Assembly: GCA_025455065.1 (NCBI GenBank)
Contig: JALONG010000001.1
Coordinates: 62,001-126,000 of the forward strand
Length of the DNA: 64,000 bases
Origin: Candidatus Kapaibacterium sp.
GTDB taxonomy: Bacteria > Bacteroidota > Ignavibacteria > Kapaibacteriales > UBA4661
Direction of reading: 5' to 3'
Shown here: piece after piece, positions 37,059 to 46,120 of the stretch
How positions within the stretch are numbered: the stretch's first letter is position 1
Layout: each line of letters opens with the position of its first letter
Made by a program: the position numbers and the translations under genes
The notes under the pieces: model-generated
What the model was told of the DNA's origin: nothing
What the model saw: the letters and a program-made list of their open reading frames with translations, nothing else
Database searches by the model: none

Positions 37059-39845
37059 TTATGAAAATTCCTGTTTTTCTTCAGGAGACTTTCTACCCGC
37101 AAAGTAACTGTGCAAGCGCTTCTCCAAAGGGACAAGTGCGAAATAGATGATGACCACTTTGATTAACAGGGCTGAAATCTGCTCTGCTCCTTCGTTGCGG
37201 GGAAAAAGTGACTTCATTATCGGGTTGAGCATAAGTTCACTGATGAGTTCGGAAATGAGCAACACAGAGAGCGTTGCAGCAGAGGCACTTGCAAGAGAAA
37301 CGCGCCCTGAACGATTGAGAACAACAATAACGGCAATAGCAGCGCAAAATGACAACAATGCGGCACGAAACCACCACGTAGCATAAAACGGCGGTAAAAT
37401 TTCAATATCCAGCATTGCACCGGAATCTACCCATAACCCGTCATATAAACGGCTTTCGACACGAAAACGATACAATCCGATGTCAAGGTTTGTGTACCGC
37501 GCATCATACTGTGCTGCTTCAGCATAATGCCACGTATTTTCAAATCCTTCAAGTTTGTAGCGGTAGCGAGTGCGAGAGGAAAAACTAAAATTGAGCGCGG
37601 CAAATTGAATTTCAAAGGAGTTGTTGTTGTGAGCAAGAGCAATACTACGTTTCTCCGTGATGACCGTATCAAGTGGCACAAGTTTACCAAAGGAGGTAAA
37701 TCCCGTAAAGGCAATCCTAGGCTTGCTTGAATTTTTGCGCAAACTATCGGGGTGAAAGACGCTAAAACCGTTTGTCCCGCCGAAGAACATTGTGCCGTTT
37801 TTGCTTGTTAATGCGGCACCGGTGATAAATTCATCGCCTTGTAATCCGTCGCGCTCTTCGTACAGGCGCATTTCGCCGGATTGAGGTACAAAGCGCACCA
37901 AACCGTGATTGGTACTTAGCCAAAGCGTTCCCGATTTATCTTCCTGAACGCGCATAACCGTGCTTTTAAGCACTTCTAAAAGTTTTGCGTCGCTGCCTTC
38001 GACAGACACTTCCACAACAGAAAATTTTTCCCTTTCACGGTCGAATTTATTTAATCCGCCTTCAGTTGCAAGCCAAAGATTCCCCGCTTTGTCCTCGTAA
38101 ATAAACTGAATCGCATTATCACTCAAACTTTCCGGACGACCGTTTTCCGAGCGGTAAATTTTTGTGTCGCCCGTTTTCGCATCAAGCCTCGTCAAACCGT
38201 TCTCCGTGCCAATCCACATCAGCCCTGCACGGTCTTGACACATTGCCAACACAATAGGGCTGGAAAGTGATTTTGCAGGAACGTCTTTGTTGTAGGTAAA
38301 CCGCGTGAACTGCGCTTTACCACTTGCGTCTATGCTTTCCAGACGGCACACACCGCCGTAAGTGGCAACCCAAATTTTGCCGTCGCGGTCTTCAATAATT
38401 TTACTGACCGAATTGCCTGTAAGCGATGCAGCATCACCTTCTTCGGCGACATAATGCTCGAAACTTGCATTTCCGAACACTGCTGTTTGACGAAGTGCAT
38501 ATACCCCGCTTCCGTCCGTACCTATCCATAGCGTACCGTCGCGGGCAACACACAATGTGGAAATAAAATTTTCTTCAAGTTGCTTTGGTGCGTTATTTGC
38601 CTTCCATACAGAAAAAATGCCCGAACCGCCGTCTAATGGTCGTGTTTCCATGCGATTGAGACCATCTTCCGTTCCCACCCAGATTTTGCCGTTTTTATCC
38701 TCGGCAAAAGCCCAGACCGCGTTATTGCTTAAACCTTGGGGAAAATTTGGCTGTGCGCGATAGGAGATAAATTTTCGAGATTGCGGGTTAAAAAAGCTGA
38801 TTCCGTCTCGTGTTCCCACCCACACAGTACCATCGCGGTCTTCGTAGAGCGACAGCACTTCATCGTTTACAAGACTTTCTATGGTAGTTCTTTCTTTGCG
38901 ATATGTTTTGAACTCACCCTGAGTTTTGTTCATCATAGAAAACCCGTTGTCCGTTGCAGCGAAAAGATTGCCGTTGCGCGTTTCCCAAACAGCAGAAACC
39001 TTAGAACTGGCGATACTTGCGGGATTTGAAGGGTTGTGAGGAAAATGGGTAAATACTGCCTTTTTCGTCGTAGGGTTGTATTCTACGCGCCATAGTCCTG
39101 AGCGGTTTGTACCAATCCAAATTTTTCCCAGTCGGTCGGAAGAAATTGCCTGCAAATCGTTAACACGCCATGCCTGAGCTAATGATGAATCAGGCGTAAA
39201 ACGGAGAAAATTATTGGTGGCTGGTTGATACTGATACAGACCACCGTCATAACTGCCAACCCAAACCTGTCCTGAAGCAGTAACGTGAACACGCCAGATA
39301 ATATCGCTTTGGAGAGCATTATTTTGTCCTGCCTGTTTTCTGTAATGAACAACCTCGCCCGTAGCCTTGGTCAATCGGTTCAAACCACCGCCATATGTTC
39401 CAATCCATAAATACTTTCTGCTTGAATCTTCGGCAATAGACGTGATGTAACCATTGGTCAGCCCACGTTGATTGTCTCCTGTTTTGTAATTCTGAAAGGA
39501 TTCAGAATAGGGATTGTAGCGCGAAAGCCCGCCTTTTGTCCCAACCCAAAGTGTTCCCTCGCTATCAACACATAACGCTTCAACATAACTGCGAGGTAGT
39601 GAGGAAGTATCACGGGAATTTGCCCTAAAAATCTTGAATGAATGACCATCCCAGCGATTTAAGCCATCTTCCGTGCCAAACCACATAAAGCCACGGTTGT
39701 CTTGCACCATAGACAAAACCGAGCCTTGTGACAACCCTTGTTGCGTCGTCAGTCGCTCAAAAGCAATTTCATCTGATTGTGCAAATAATGAAGCCGCGCA
39801 GAGGCACAGCACAAATATCCAAGTATGCACAAATGTCCTATTCAT
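37059..39845 (-). CDS. Two-component regulator-propeller/Y_Y_Y sensor protein without output domain
   Basis: The 928 residues start with a signal peptide ending SLFAQ. At least twelve regulator-propeller repeats follow (pattern ED-x-G-x-WVGT-x-GL-R), forming two beta-propellers up to about residue 690, then a Y_Y_Y domain (YRYKLEGFENTWHYAEA). The C-terminus has hydrophobic helices (WWFRAALLSFCAAIAVIVVL, a second at about 860-875, and a third at KVVIIYFALVPL) but no kinase, cyclase, LytTR or AraC domain. Such sensors normally continue into a kinase. Here the kinase is a separate gene ending 40 bases upstream. It probably senses a periplasmic ligand and signals through that kinase. Confidence 0.88.
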   Translation of the reverse strand: MNRTFVHTWIFVLCLCAASLFAQSDEIAFERLTTQQGLSQGSVLSMVQDNRGFMWFGTEDGLNRWDGHSFKIFRANSRDTSSLPRSYVEALCVDSEGTLWVGTKGGLSRYNPYSESFQNYKTGDNQRGLTNGYITSIAEDSSRKYLWIGTYGGGLNRLTKATGEVVHYRKQAGQNNALQSDIIWRVHVTASGQVWVGSYDGGLYQYQPATNNFLRFTPDSSLAQAWRVNDLQAISSDRLGKIWIGTNRSGLWRVEYNPTTKKAVFTHFPHNPSNPASIASSKVSAVWETRNGNLFAATDNGFSMMNKTQGEFKTYRKERTTIESLVNDEVLSLYEDRDGTVWVGTRDGISFFNPQSRKFISYRAQPNFPQGLSNNAVWAFAEDKNGKIWVGTEDGLNRMETRPLDGGSGIFSVWKANNAPKQLEENFISTLCVARDGTLWIGTDGSGVYALRQTAVFGNASFEHYVAEEGDAASLTGNSVSKIIEDRDGKIWVATYGGVCRLESIDASGKAQFTRFTYNKDVPAKSLSSPIVLAMCQDRAGLMWIGTENGLTRLDAKTGDTKIYRSENGRPESLSDNAIQFIYEDKAGNLWLATEGGLNKFDREREKFSVVEVSVEGSDAKLLEVLKSTVMRVQEDKSGTLWLSTNHGLVRFVPQSGEMRLYEERDGLQGDEFITGAALTSKNGTMFFGGTNGFSVFHPDSLRKNSSKPRIAFTGFTSFGKLVPLDTVITEKRSIALAHNNNSFEIQFAALNFSFSSRTRYRYKLEGFENTWHYAEAAQYDARYTNLDIGLYRFRVESRLYDGLWVDSGAMLDIEILPPFYATWWFRAALLSFCAAIAVIVVLNRSGRVSLASASAATLSVLLISELISELMLNPIMKSLFPRNEGAEQISALLIKVVIIYFALVPLEKRLHSYFAGRKSPEEKQEFS

Positions 39846-39885
39846 ATCGCGTTACAACGTTGAGAAAATGTGAAAAAAACTATGA

Positions 39886-41133
39886 CTATTCTATTTCCGC
39901 ACCAGCCTTCGGCAAGACCACCACAAACATCGCACCCTTGCCCAATTCCGATTCGCACCACACGCGCCCGTTCATTTCTTCTACAATTTTTTTTACAATG
40001 CTCAGTCCCAGACCGGTACTGTGTTCGTCGCCCGTCGGACGTGCCGAAAGGCGGGCAAATTTTCCGAAAAGTTTTTTCATGTCTTCTTCAGACAGTCCCG
40101 GACCTTCGTCCTGCACTTCAATCCGAATTGCCCCTGAAGCGCTTGAAATCTGCGCTTCCACCGAACTCACCTCACGCAGCCGCACATAAACGTTTTTGTC
40201 TTTCGGGGAATACTTCACCGCGTTGGAAATCATATTGTCCAAAACCTGCATGGATGCAGACTCATCGGCAAATACCGTCAATCCTTCGTGATATTCGTAG
40301 TGCAGCCTGATGGATTTAGCTTCGGCACGTTGCCCATACATTTCCACAATCTCCTGCACTTGCATCCCAATATCAAACGGAATCGGGTGCAGCCTCATTC
40401 CGCCGCGCTCCAGCATATTGACATCCAGCAGATTTGTAATGAGTTCAAACATCCTGTCCGACGAATTGATGATAGATTCCAACATCTCATTCATTTGCAC
40501 TTCGTCAATCGTCTCCCGATATTGCAACAAAATTTCCGCCAAACCACGAATACCGCCAATCGGGTTTTTCAAATCATGCGCTGCAATGCCCAAAAACTCA
40601 TCTTTTTCATCGGTCAATGCTTTCAATTTCAAATGTGCTTCGGCAAGGTTACTGTGCGCTTCTTCCAACTCCGCATGGCGCGAGAGCATATCGTAATGCT
40701 CAAAACAAAGGCGAACTGCTTCTTGTATTTCGTCACGTTGCCAAGGCTTGGTCATAAAGCGATACACATTCCCAAGATTGATGCTGTCTATAATGTCCTG
40801 CACATCGGTATAACCCGTCAGCACAACCCGTACTGCGCCCGGCAAAACATCAATACTTCGTGCCAAAAACTGCGCTCCCGACATATTCGGCATTCTCTGG
40901 TCTGCAATAATGACTTCAGGATGAAAACCACTCTGAATGACCTTTAACGCCTCGTCGCCCGATGATGCCGTTCGCAAATCGTAGGTTTCATCAAAAATTG
41001 CCGCAAGCACTTCCAAGAGCATTCGTTCGTCATCCACAATCAACAAACGCCTGCGAGAGGCTTTATTGCTTGGTTCTGAGCCGGATGAGACAGTTTTTTC
41101 TGTGGAAGAAGATAAATGTAATTGAAGTGCCAT
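39886..41133 (-). CDS. Receiver-histidine kinase protein
   Basis: The 415 residues have an N-terminal receiver (about 28-145, Asp78 in IIADQRMP, Lys in MTKPW) of the RpfG/HD-GYP-associated style, a coiled coil, HisKA with His186 in AAHDLKNPIGG, and ATPase (DNMISNAVKYS, DEGPGL, STGLGLS). It is soluble. The kinase part is a close paralogue of the membrane kinase at 4126-5709. It lies between the TPR-kinase (33-base gap) and the propeller sensor (40-base gap), so the three are almost certainly one transcript, and it is the best candidate to link the two sensors. Confidence 0.9.
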   Translation of the reverse strand: MALQLHLSSSTEKTVSSGSEPSNKASRRRLLIVDDERMLLEVLAAIFDETYDLRTASSGDEALKVIQSGFHPEVIIADQRMPNMSGAQFLARSIDVLPGAVRVVLTGYTDVQDIIDSINLGNVYRFMTKPWQRDEIQEAVRLCFEHYDMLSRHAELEEAHSNLAEAHLKLKALTDEKDEFLGIAAHDLKNPIGGIRGLAEILLQYRETIDEVQMNEMLESIINSSDRMFELITNLLDVNMLERGGMRLHPIPFDIGMQVQEIVEMYGQRAEAKSIRLHYEYHEGLTVFADESASMQVLDNMISNAVKYSPKDKNVYVRLREVSSVEAQISSASGAIRIEVQDEGPGLSEEDMKKLFGKFARLSARPTGDEHSTGLGLSIVKKIVEEMNGRVWCESELGKGAMFVVVLPKAGAEIE

Positions 41134-41166
41134 AGTCTATGGGGAATAATCACTGGAGAAAAGAAA

Positions 41167-43614
41167 TCAAGAAATGGGTGCCAATTCGCGTGAAAACTCT
41201 TGTGCAGCGTGATTTGGCGCAGCAAAGCACAACGTAAAGGTTGTTCCCTTCCCAGGCTCTGATTCTACACGAATGGACGCGGAATGTCGTTCCAAAATTT
41301 GCTGTGTGATGCTTAACCCTAAGCCACTATTACTGCCATCGCCTTCGGATTCTTTGGTTGAGAAAAACGGTTCAAATATACGCGAAATAATCCTGGATTC
41401 CATACCGTTGCCGTTATCAATCACGTCAATCTCCACTGCGCCACCTTCAAGGCTTCGGCAACGAATGGTGATAACCGTCGCGGCTGCTTGTGCGGCATTC
41501 ACCAGCAAATTGAGAAACACTTGATTTATTTCCGCGATATTGCCCACAATCGTCAGTTCCTGCGGGCAGTCCAGTTCAACACGAACATCCTTGAATTGAT
41601 ACCGAAAAATCTCCGTTGTCGCCTGAAGTTCTTGCAATAACGCTGTTTTCTTAAAGCCTGCTTCTTGGTGTTTGGTAAATGTTCGGAGCGAAGCAACGAT
41701 GTGTTTTACCCGCTCCGAACCCAAAAGTGCAACTGTAATCATTGACGAGGCGCGGTCGCTGAGGCGCACAAATTCTTGCGCTTCCGGCGATTGTTTGCTT
41801 TCTTCGTCTAACAAAGCTAGGAAAAAACCGCGAATGTCCTTGTTGGTTGTTTGAAGCGATTCCAAAGCCCCATACACGGCGGCATTAGGGTTATTGATTT
41901 CGTGCATTACCCCCGCAGTCAGCATTCCCACTGCATTTACACGGTCAGCAAGAACGAGTTGTGATTGCGTTTGATGTAATTCCTGAATCGTGGAATCAAG
42001 TTCGGAGTTGATTGCCTGAAGCCGCATGGAGGTTTGTTTGTTGCGTTTGTTGGCACGAAAAATAAGCAATGTCAGAGCAAATGTGGCAATAAGCGTAACG
42101 GAAACGGCAATAACAGCAAACGTTTGACGAGCAATCACGGCTTCTTTCACAAGGTTTTCCTGTCGCAGGCGTTCATTTTCGGCATTGCGCTTTTCACTGT
42201 CGTGTGCGGCTTGCAGGCGCTCAAGTTGCGTCTTTTTTTCGAGGCTGTTCAGACTGTCGTGAATGGTAACATAATTCGTCAAAAAGATGTATGCCGAATC
42301 ATTCTTTCCCGCAAATCGCAAGGCAAATGCTTTTGTTCGAGCGGCAATTTCCCGCGCTCTCGGATTATTCAGTTGCAACGCCAAATTCCAAGACTTATCC
42401 GCAAAAAACATCGTTTGCCTTTTGTTACCTTTTTCGGCGTGTAATCTGGCAATTTTTTCAAAAACAATGAGAGTGTAAAAATTTTTTTGTGTCGGCAAAG
42501 CAAGAATACGGTCATACCAAACAAGTGCCGAATCAAGATTATTCCTTGCTTCAAAGATCTCTGCAATAGCACGGTAATTCCCGCGAAGCCCATTCAAACT
42601 TTTATACATTTCCGGTGATGTTTCTTGTAACTCCGCACCCTTCCGCGCCCAAACCAAGGCTTCATCGGTACGCCCAAGTTGCCGTAGAGCATTGGCAATA
42701 TTTTTGCAGCTATTCGCTAAACGATGCCGCCCTTTATTGCCCAAAGCACGTAAAATCGCATACCCTTCCTGATAGTATTGAAGCGCAGTTGCGCTTTGTT
42801 TCATGTTTTCATACAAAAAACCGACATTATCAATTTGCAAAGCAAGCCAGCGTTTATCGGGTATCATGCGGTGAATGGCGAGTGATTGCTGTGCATACTG
42901 CAAGGCTTTTGCAGGTTCCCCGATTGCAAAATACTCCTCCGAAATAGCATTCAGCGTCCGCGCAAGTTGGAAACTGTCCTTTGATTGTTCGGCATAGTCC
43001 AGCGATTGCAAAAGGTAGGAACGTGCCTGTACATACTCATTTTTTGAACTCGTCGCCAAGCCCAGATTATACAGCGCCCGCGAAACACGACTCACATTGG
43101 AGCGCGATTGAAAAATGTGCAATGCTCGCATTGAGGCTTCTGAAGCGTGTTGGTAGTCACCTTCCAGACGTGCGATAAAACCTTCATTCAAATATGCCTC
43201 CGCAATACCAAGCGAATCGCTGTATTTTCGGGCAAGTTGAAGTGCTGAACCCTGATGATACCGCGCTTTTTCGAGAGAAATATAGTAAAATTCAAAGGAG
43301 AGAAGGTTGTGCAATGCCACCCTTTCCCGCTCCTGAACACGCGGGAGCAGCATCTCCAAACTGTCAAGAACAGAAATATCCTGCGATGCTGAAACAACGG
43401 GACGTTGTTGTAAATGTGGTGGATTCAATTGAGCAATGGTGCGCTCTGCAAGGAATAGGAACAAAAAACAGAAAAGCAAACAACAAGACCATAATCTTGC
43501 AACCGTATTCCCCGCAAGATAAGCATTACAGCACCTTTGGCGTGAATACGTGCGTAAAGTAGCCCCTAACAATGACAGAACAGTCTCAATTTCTATGATG
43601 CGGATGCTACTCAT
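41167..43614 (-). CDS. Periplasmic-TPR sensor histidine kinase
   Basis: Start uncertain; ATG 43614 gives 815 residues, and an in-frame ATG at 43707 is also possible. A signal-like helix at about 50-62 (LLFCFLFLFLAERTIAQ) is preceded by an unusually long basic leader. TPR repeats run from about 75 to 440, followed by coiled coil, membrane helix (FAVIAVSVTLIATFALTLLIF), and a kinase core with His571 in GVMHEINNPNAAV, N box LLVNAAQAA, G1 DNGNGM and G2 NSGLGLS. The HEINNP motif is the NtrB/ZraS style. It is the first gene of the three-gene sensory run. Confidence 0.85.
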   Translation of the reverse strand: MSSIRIIEIETVLSLLGATLRTYSRQRCCNAYLAGNTVARLWSCCLLFCFLFLFLAERTIAQLNPPHLQQRPVVSASQDISVLDSLEMLLPRVQERERVALHNLLSFEFYYISLEKARYHQGSALQLARKYSDSLGIAEAYLNEGFIARLEGDYQHASEASMRALHIFQSRSNVSRVSRALYNLGLATSSKNEYVQARSYLLQSLDYAEQSKDSFQLARTLNAISEEYFAIGEPAKALQYAQQSLAIHRMIPDKRWLALQIDNVGFLYENMKQSATALQYYQEGYAILRALGNKGRHRLANSCKNIANALRQLGRTDEALVWARKGAELQETSPEMYKSLNGLRGNYRAIAEIFEARNNLDSALVWYDRILALPTQKNFYTLIVFEKIARLHAEKGNKRQTMFFADKSWNLALQLNNPRAREIAARTKAFALRFAGKNDSAYIFLTNYVTIHDSLNSLEKKTQLERLQAAHDSEKRNAENERLRQENLVKEAVIARQTFAVIAVSVTLIATFALTLLIFRANKRNKQTSMRLQAINSELDSTIQELHQTQSQLVLADRVNAVGMLTAGVMHEINNPNAAVYGALESLQTTNKDIRGFFLALLDEESKQSPEAQEFVRLSDRASSMITVALLGSERVKHIVASLRTFTKHQEAGFKKTALLQELQATTEIFRYQFKDVRVELDCPQELTIVGNIAEINQVFLNLLVNAAQAAATVITIRCRSLEGGAVEIDVIDNGNGMESRIISRIFEPFFSTKESEGDGSNSGLGLSITQQILERHSASIRVESEPGKGTTFTLCFAAPNHAAQEFSRELAPIS

Positions 43615-43983
43615 CCTGAGAAATGCAAGAATTGGACAATGTGATGAATTATTGCGCCGCTTCAGAAAGAAATTCAGAAAGAAACAGCATTGTGCGTAAG
43701 TTAGCAATAATTCTTTTCTTGATGCTAAAATAAGTCGAGCAGTTTTCCGAGAAATGACAGGTACCTTGATGATGTTGCCTTGGTTCTAAATGGTTTTAGT
43801 TGTAAACATACCGGAGACCAACCCCGACACAAGCAATGAGGCGCTCTTTGTAACAAAGGACTCGAATTCCTTGCCCCACAAACAAGCGCTGACAAGGGGC
43901 TAAAGCCGCCTTGTGACTTGCATGGTAAAGGCAATTCCGTACAAACACTATTCCAACGACATCCAAGCAGAACTGTTGCTTTC
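43615..43983. other. Intergenic region, no gene seen
   Basis: I see no supported gene. A short hairpin lies at 43892-43914 (ACAAGGGGCT paired with AGCCGCCTTGT). The region leads into the reductase remnant and may itself contain decayed coding sequence. Confidence 0.5.
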
Positions 43984-44253
43984 GTGCTGAAAGTTAGATA
44001 AAATTTATAATGCGCATAAGACTCGCTCACAGCCGTTTCGCTGGCGTGGTTGCTCACCAAACCGTACGCTTCGACGATTTTGATTTGTGTGAGCAAAATA
44101 GAGCAGTTGCAAGCTAATTTTGACAGCCTGAATGTGAGCCTCAATGCCTATGAAATCAAGATTCTGGACGACATCACCGCACCACAACTGCGCTATCCGA
44201 AGACGTTCACCAATCTGCACGACCAGACCTTGCTCAATGCAAAAGTATGGTAA
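43984..44253 (+). pseudogene. Aldo/keto reductase C-terminal remnant, frameshifted
   Basis: Three pieces in successive frames read as the end of an aldo/keto reductase: VLKV (from 43984), then LDKIYNAHK (from 43994), then DSLTAVSLAWLLTKPYAS...SKIEQLQANFDSLNVSLN (from about 44020), ending at the stop at 44253. This is the family's conserved LD-IA--H--S--AVALAWLL-P segment and following SK-EQL--N helix. The NAD(P)-binding loop is therefore partly present, but at least two frameshifts and the absence of the upstream three quarters of the gene show it is dead. Neighbouring intact genes are also NAD(P)-dependent reductase-like. Confidence 0.75.
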
Positions 44254-44275
44254 ATTCCGAACGACGAAATGATAC

Positions 44276-44312
44276 AAAAAACGGCGCAAAATCTCAGATT
44301 CTGCGCCGTTTC
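44276..44312 (-). terminator. Intrinsic terminator after NmrA-like gene
   Basis: Read on the minus strand, it begins two bases after the stop codon. A stem of about 14 base pairs (one mismatch), with GGCGCA/TGCGCC at its base, is followed by six T. Confidence 0.9.
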
Positions 44313-44314
44313 CG

Positions 44315-45208
44315 TTATACCCATGTTTGTTTATTCCGTTCCAAAAAATCTTCGATTGATGTCGGCGGATGCCCCAGAAGCCTCTCCAAATCTGGCGCAT
44401 AGCTATCGGCTTTACCATTGATAGTTTGGTGATACAAGTATATCATCACCAGTACAAACGAGAGTGGAAGCCGCTCTTGGAAGTGTTTTTGGAAGAAAAA
44501 ATGTAGTTTGGAAGGATTTTTGTAAACAATTTTGCGCCCAAGTTTTTGGCTTATCAGTTCCGCTACTTCATTGTAGGTATAACTTTTCGCACCGGTCAAT
44601 GAATACGCAGTATTGATATGCTTTTCAGCGTGAAGCAGCACCCTTGCAGCCGCTTCGCCAATATCCTGCACGTCAATAAAATTTGTTTTGCCATCACCCG
44701 CAGGCACAAATATCTCGTTTCGTCGTGCAATCTCTTCGCGGTGCGTCGTTGTGAGGTTTTGCATAAAAAAACTTGGTCTGAGAAACGTCCATTTCATGAT
44801 GGTTGCACGCAAAACCTGCTCAATAGCGTAGTGCGGAGTGCGGGTTTGCTCCTCGACACCCTTCAACGACAAAAACACCACGTGCCGCACTCCTGCTCGC
44901 TCTGCGGCTTGCACAATCGGCTGAATGTATTTTGGTACGTCGGAAATTTGCGGCGGACGCATGAGAAAAAGATACTCCACATCCTTGAATACCCAGTTTG
45001 ATTCGGCAGAATCAGGATTCATCATATCCAACTCACGGTATTCCAATCCGCTCAAACCCTTACTTTCTAAAAGTTTTTTTGCAGAATCAGCCCTCTGCAC
45101 AGCAGCAATGATGCGGATTTCAGGGTTTTGCTGTTGAGCTGCAATGAGAAAGCGGAGAGTTTCAATGCCAACATTGCCCGTCGCTCCGGTAATACAAAGA
45201 GTTTTCAT
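44315..45208 (-). CDS. NmrA-like NAD(P)-binding protein
   Basis: The 297 residues open with the Rossmann motif ITGATGNVG (6-14) and keep the NmrA/atypical SDR pattern: conserved VRHVVFLSLKGVE, the YAIEQVL segment in place of the SDR Tyr-Lys pair, and a C-terminal substrate lobe (FIDVQDIGEAAARVL). Members act as NAD(P)H quinone reductases, redox sensors or isoflavone-type reductases; substrate unknown. A neat terminator follows. It is 198 bases downstream of the next reductase-like gene on the same strand. Confidence 0.85.
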   Translation of the reverse strand: MKTLCITGATGNVGIETLRFLIAAQQQNPEIRIIAAVQRADSAKKLLESKGLSGLEYRELDMMNPDSAESNWVFKDVEYLFLMRPPQISDVPKYIQPIVQAAERAGVRHVVFLSLKGVEEQTRTPHYAIEQVLRATIMKWTFLRPSFFMQNLTTTHREEIARRNEIFVPAGDGKTNFIDVQDIGEAAARVLLHAEKHINTAYSLTGAKSYTYNEVAELISQKLGRKIVYKNPSKLHFFFQKHFQERLPLSFVLVMIYLYHQTINGKADSYAPDLERLLGHPPTSIEDFLERNKQTWV

Positions 45209-45376
45209 GGGTCAAAGGAATTATGCCGTTTCTGAGAAAACATTTGGTATAGTATGCTTAGTACATGATTCTTAAATTAAGAGGTTATTTTTAGCCAAGT
45301 ATTTATTCGGTGTTGCAAAATCAAAGTGTCTTCAATGCTTATTTTCCAATAGTTATTTATTTCAAGAATAACGTAC

Positions 45377-45421
45377 TTAGTGACTCACAAACTAGCGATT
45401 CACAAACTAGTGGCTCACAAA
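45377..45421. repeat. 15-bp tandem triplication over a stop codon
   Basis: Three 15-base units (45377-45391, 45392-45406, 45407-45421). Each reads on the minus strand as Phe-Val-X-X-stop, so the NAD(P)-binding gene ends in three successive in-frame stop codons (TAG, TAG, TAA). Confidence 0.9.
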
Positions 45422-46045
45422 CGGCATAGAATGGATATGTTTGCCCTGTTCCAATTCGTCGGCAATGAACTGTGCCAAATCTCCATAGGTAATCGCCGTG
45501 CTTGCATTCACGCCAACGAACCCCACTCGGTACGAACCGACAGGCGGCTTTTCCAAAAGACGAGGACCGCGCACGACCGTCCATGCCGTGCCGGATTTTG
45601 CGATTTTTTCTGCGTGTGCTATTGCATCATTGAGCGTTTCTTTTGCGACAAGATTCATAATAAATTTGATGGCTTTATCGGGAAACTTCGGCTGGTCTTT
45701 GCTGTACGGCACTGCGCCGCCAGTGAGGCTGATAATACGCTTCACGCCGTGCTTTTGCATTGCTGAGAGAATATGCGCCGTACCTTCGGTCTGCACCATT
45801 GGGGATTGTGCATCACCTTTGACATGACCAATGACGCTGACGACAGCATCTACGCCTTGTACAACCGTTTCAACATCACTGGCATTCAGGATATTTCCTT
45901 TCATGAGTTGAAGTTGTGTGTGTTTCGTAGTGATGCTTTGCGGATTGCGCACGAGTGCCTTGACGGTATAACCTTTACTCAAAAGTAAGGCGATAAGCGG
46001 CTTTCCGGTACGTCCACTTGCTCCGAAGAGTGCAATAGTTTTCAT
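45407..46045 (-). CDS. NAD(P)-binding SDR-like protein (NmrA/SDR_a5 type)
   Basis: ATG complementary to 46043-46045 gives MKTIALFGASGRTGKPL and 212 residues. A Rossmann GASGRTG motif, a DAVVSVIGH strand, ISLTGG and VVRGPRLLE are typical of small NAD(P)H-binding oxidoreductases. It is divergent from the HxlR regulator with 159 bases between, the classic layout for HxlR-controlled quinone or aldehyde stress genes. Its last codons lie in the first unit of a 15-base tandem repeat that copies the stop codon. Confidence 0.85.
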   Translation of the reverse strand: MKTIALFGASGRTGKPLIALLLSKGYTVKALVRNPQSITTKHTQLQLMKGNILNASDVETVVQGVDAVVSVIGHVKGDAQSPMVQTEGTAHILSAMQKHGVKRIISLTGGAVPYSKDQPKFPDKAIKFIMNLVAKETLNDAIAHAEKIAKSGTAWTVVRGPRLLEKPPVGSYRVGFVGVNASTAITYGDLAQFIADELEQGKHIHSMPFVSH

Positions 46046-46086
46046 TATTTGGTGGAAATTGGTGAGAGAGTTGTAAAAAATAATCA

Positions 46087-46117
46087 TTGCAAATCTACAC
46101 CAAGTACAGTATATTTA
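46087..46117 (+). promoter_or_regulatory. Candidate promoter of hxlR-type gene
   Basis: TTG at 46087-46089, 20 bases, then TATATTTA at 46110-46117, directly followed by the palindromic operator. Confidence 0.4.
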
Positions 46118-46120
46118 GCA

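Noticed and set aside
43725-44144. Minus-strand 139-codon open frame
   Set aside because: No protein family pattern; it overlaps the plus-strand aldo/keto reductase remnant, which does match a known family.
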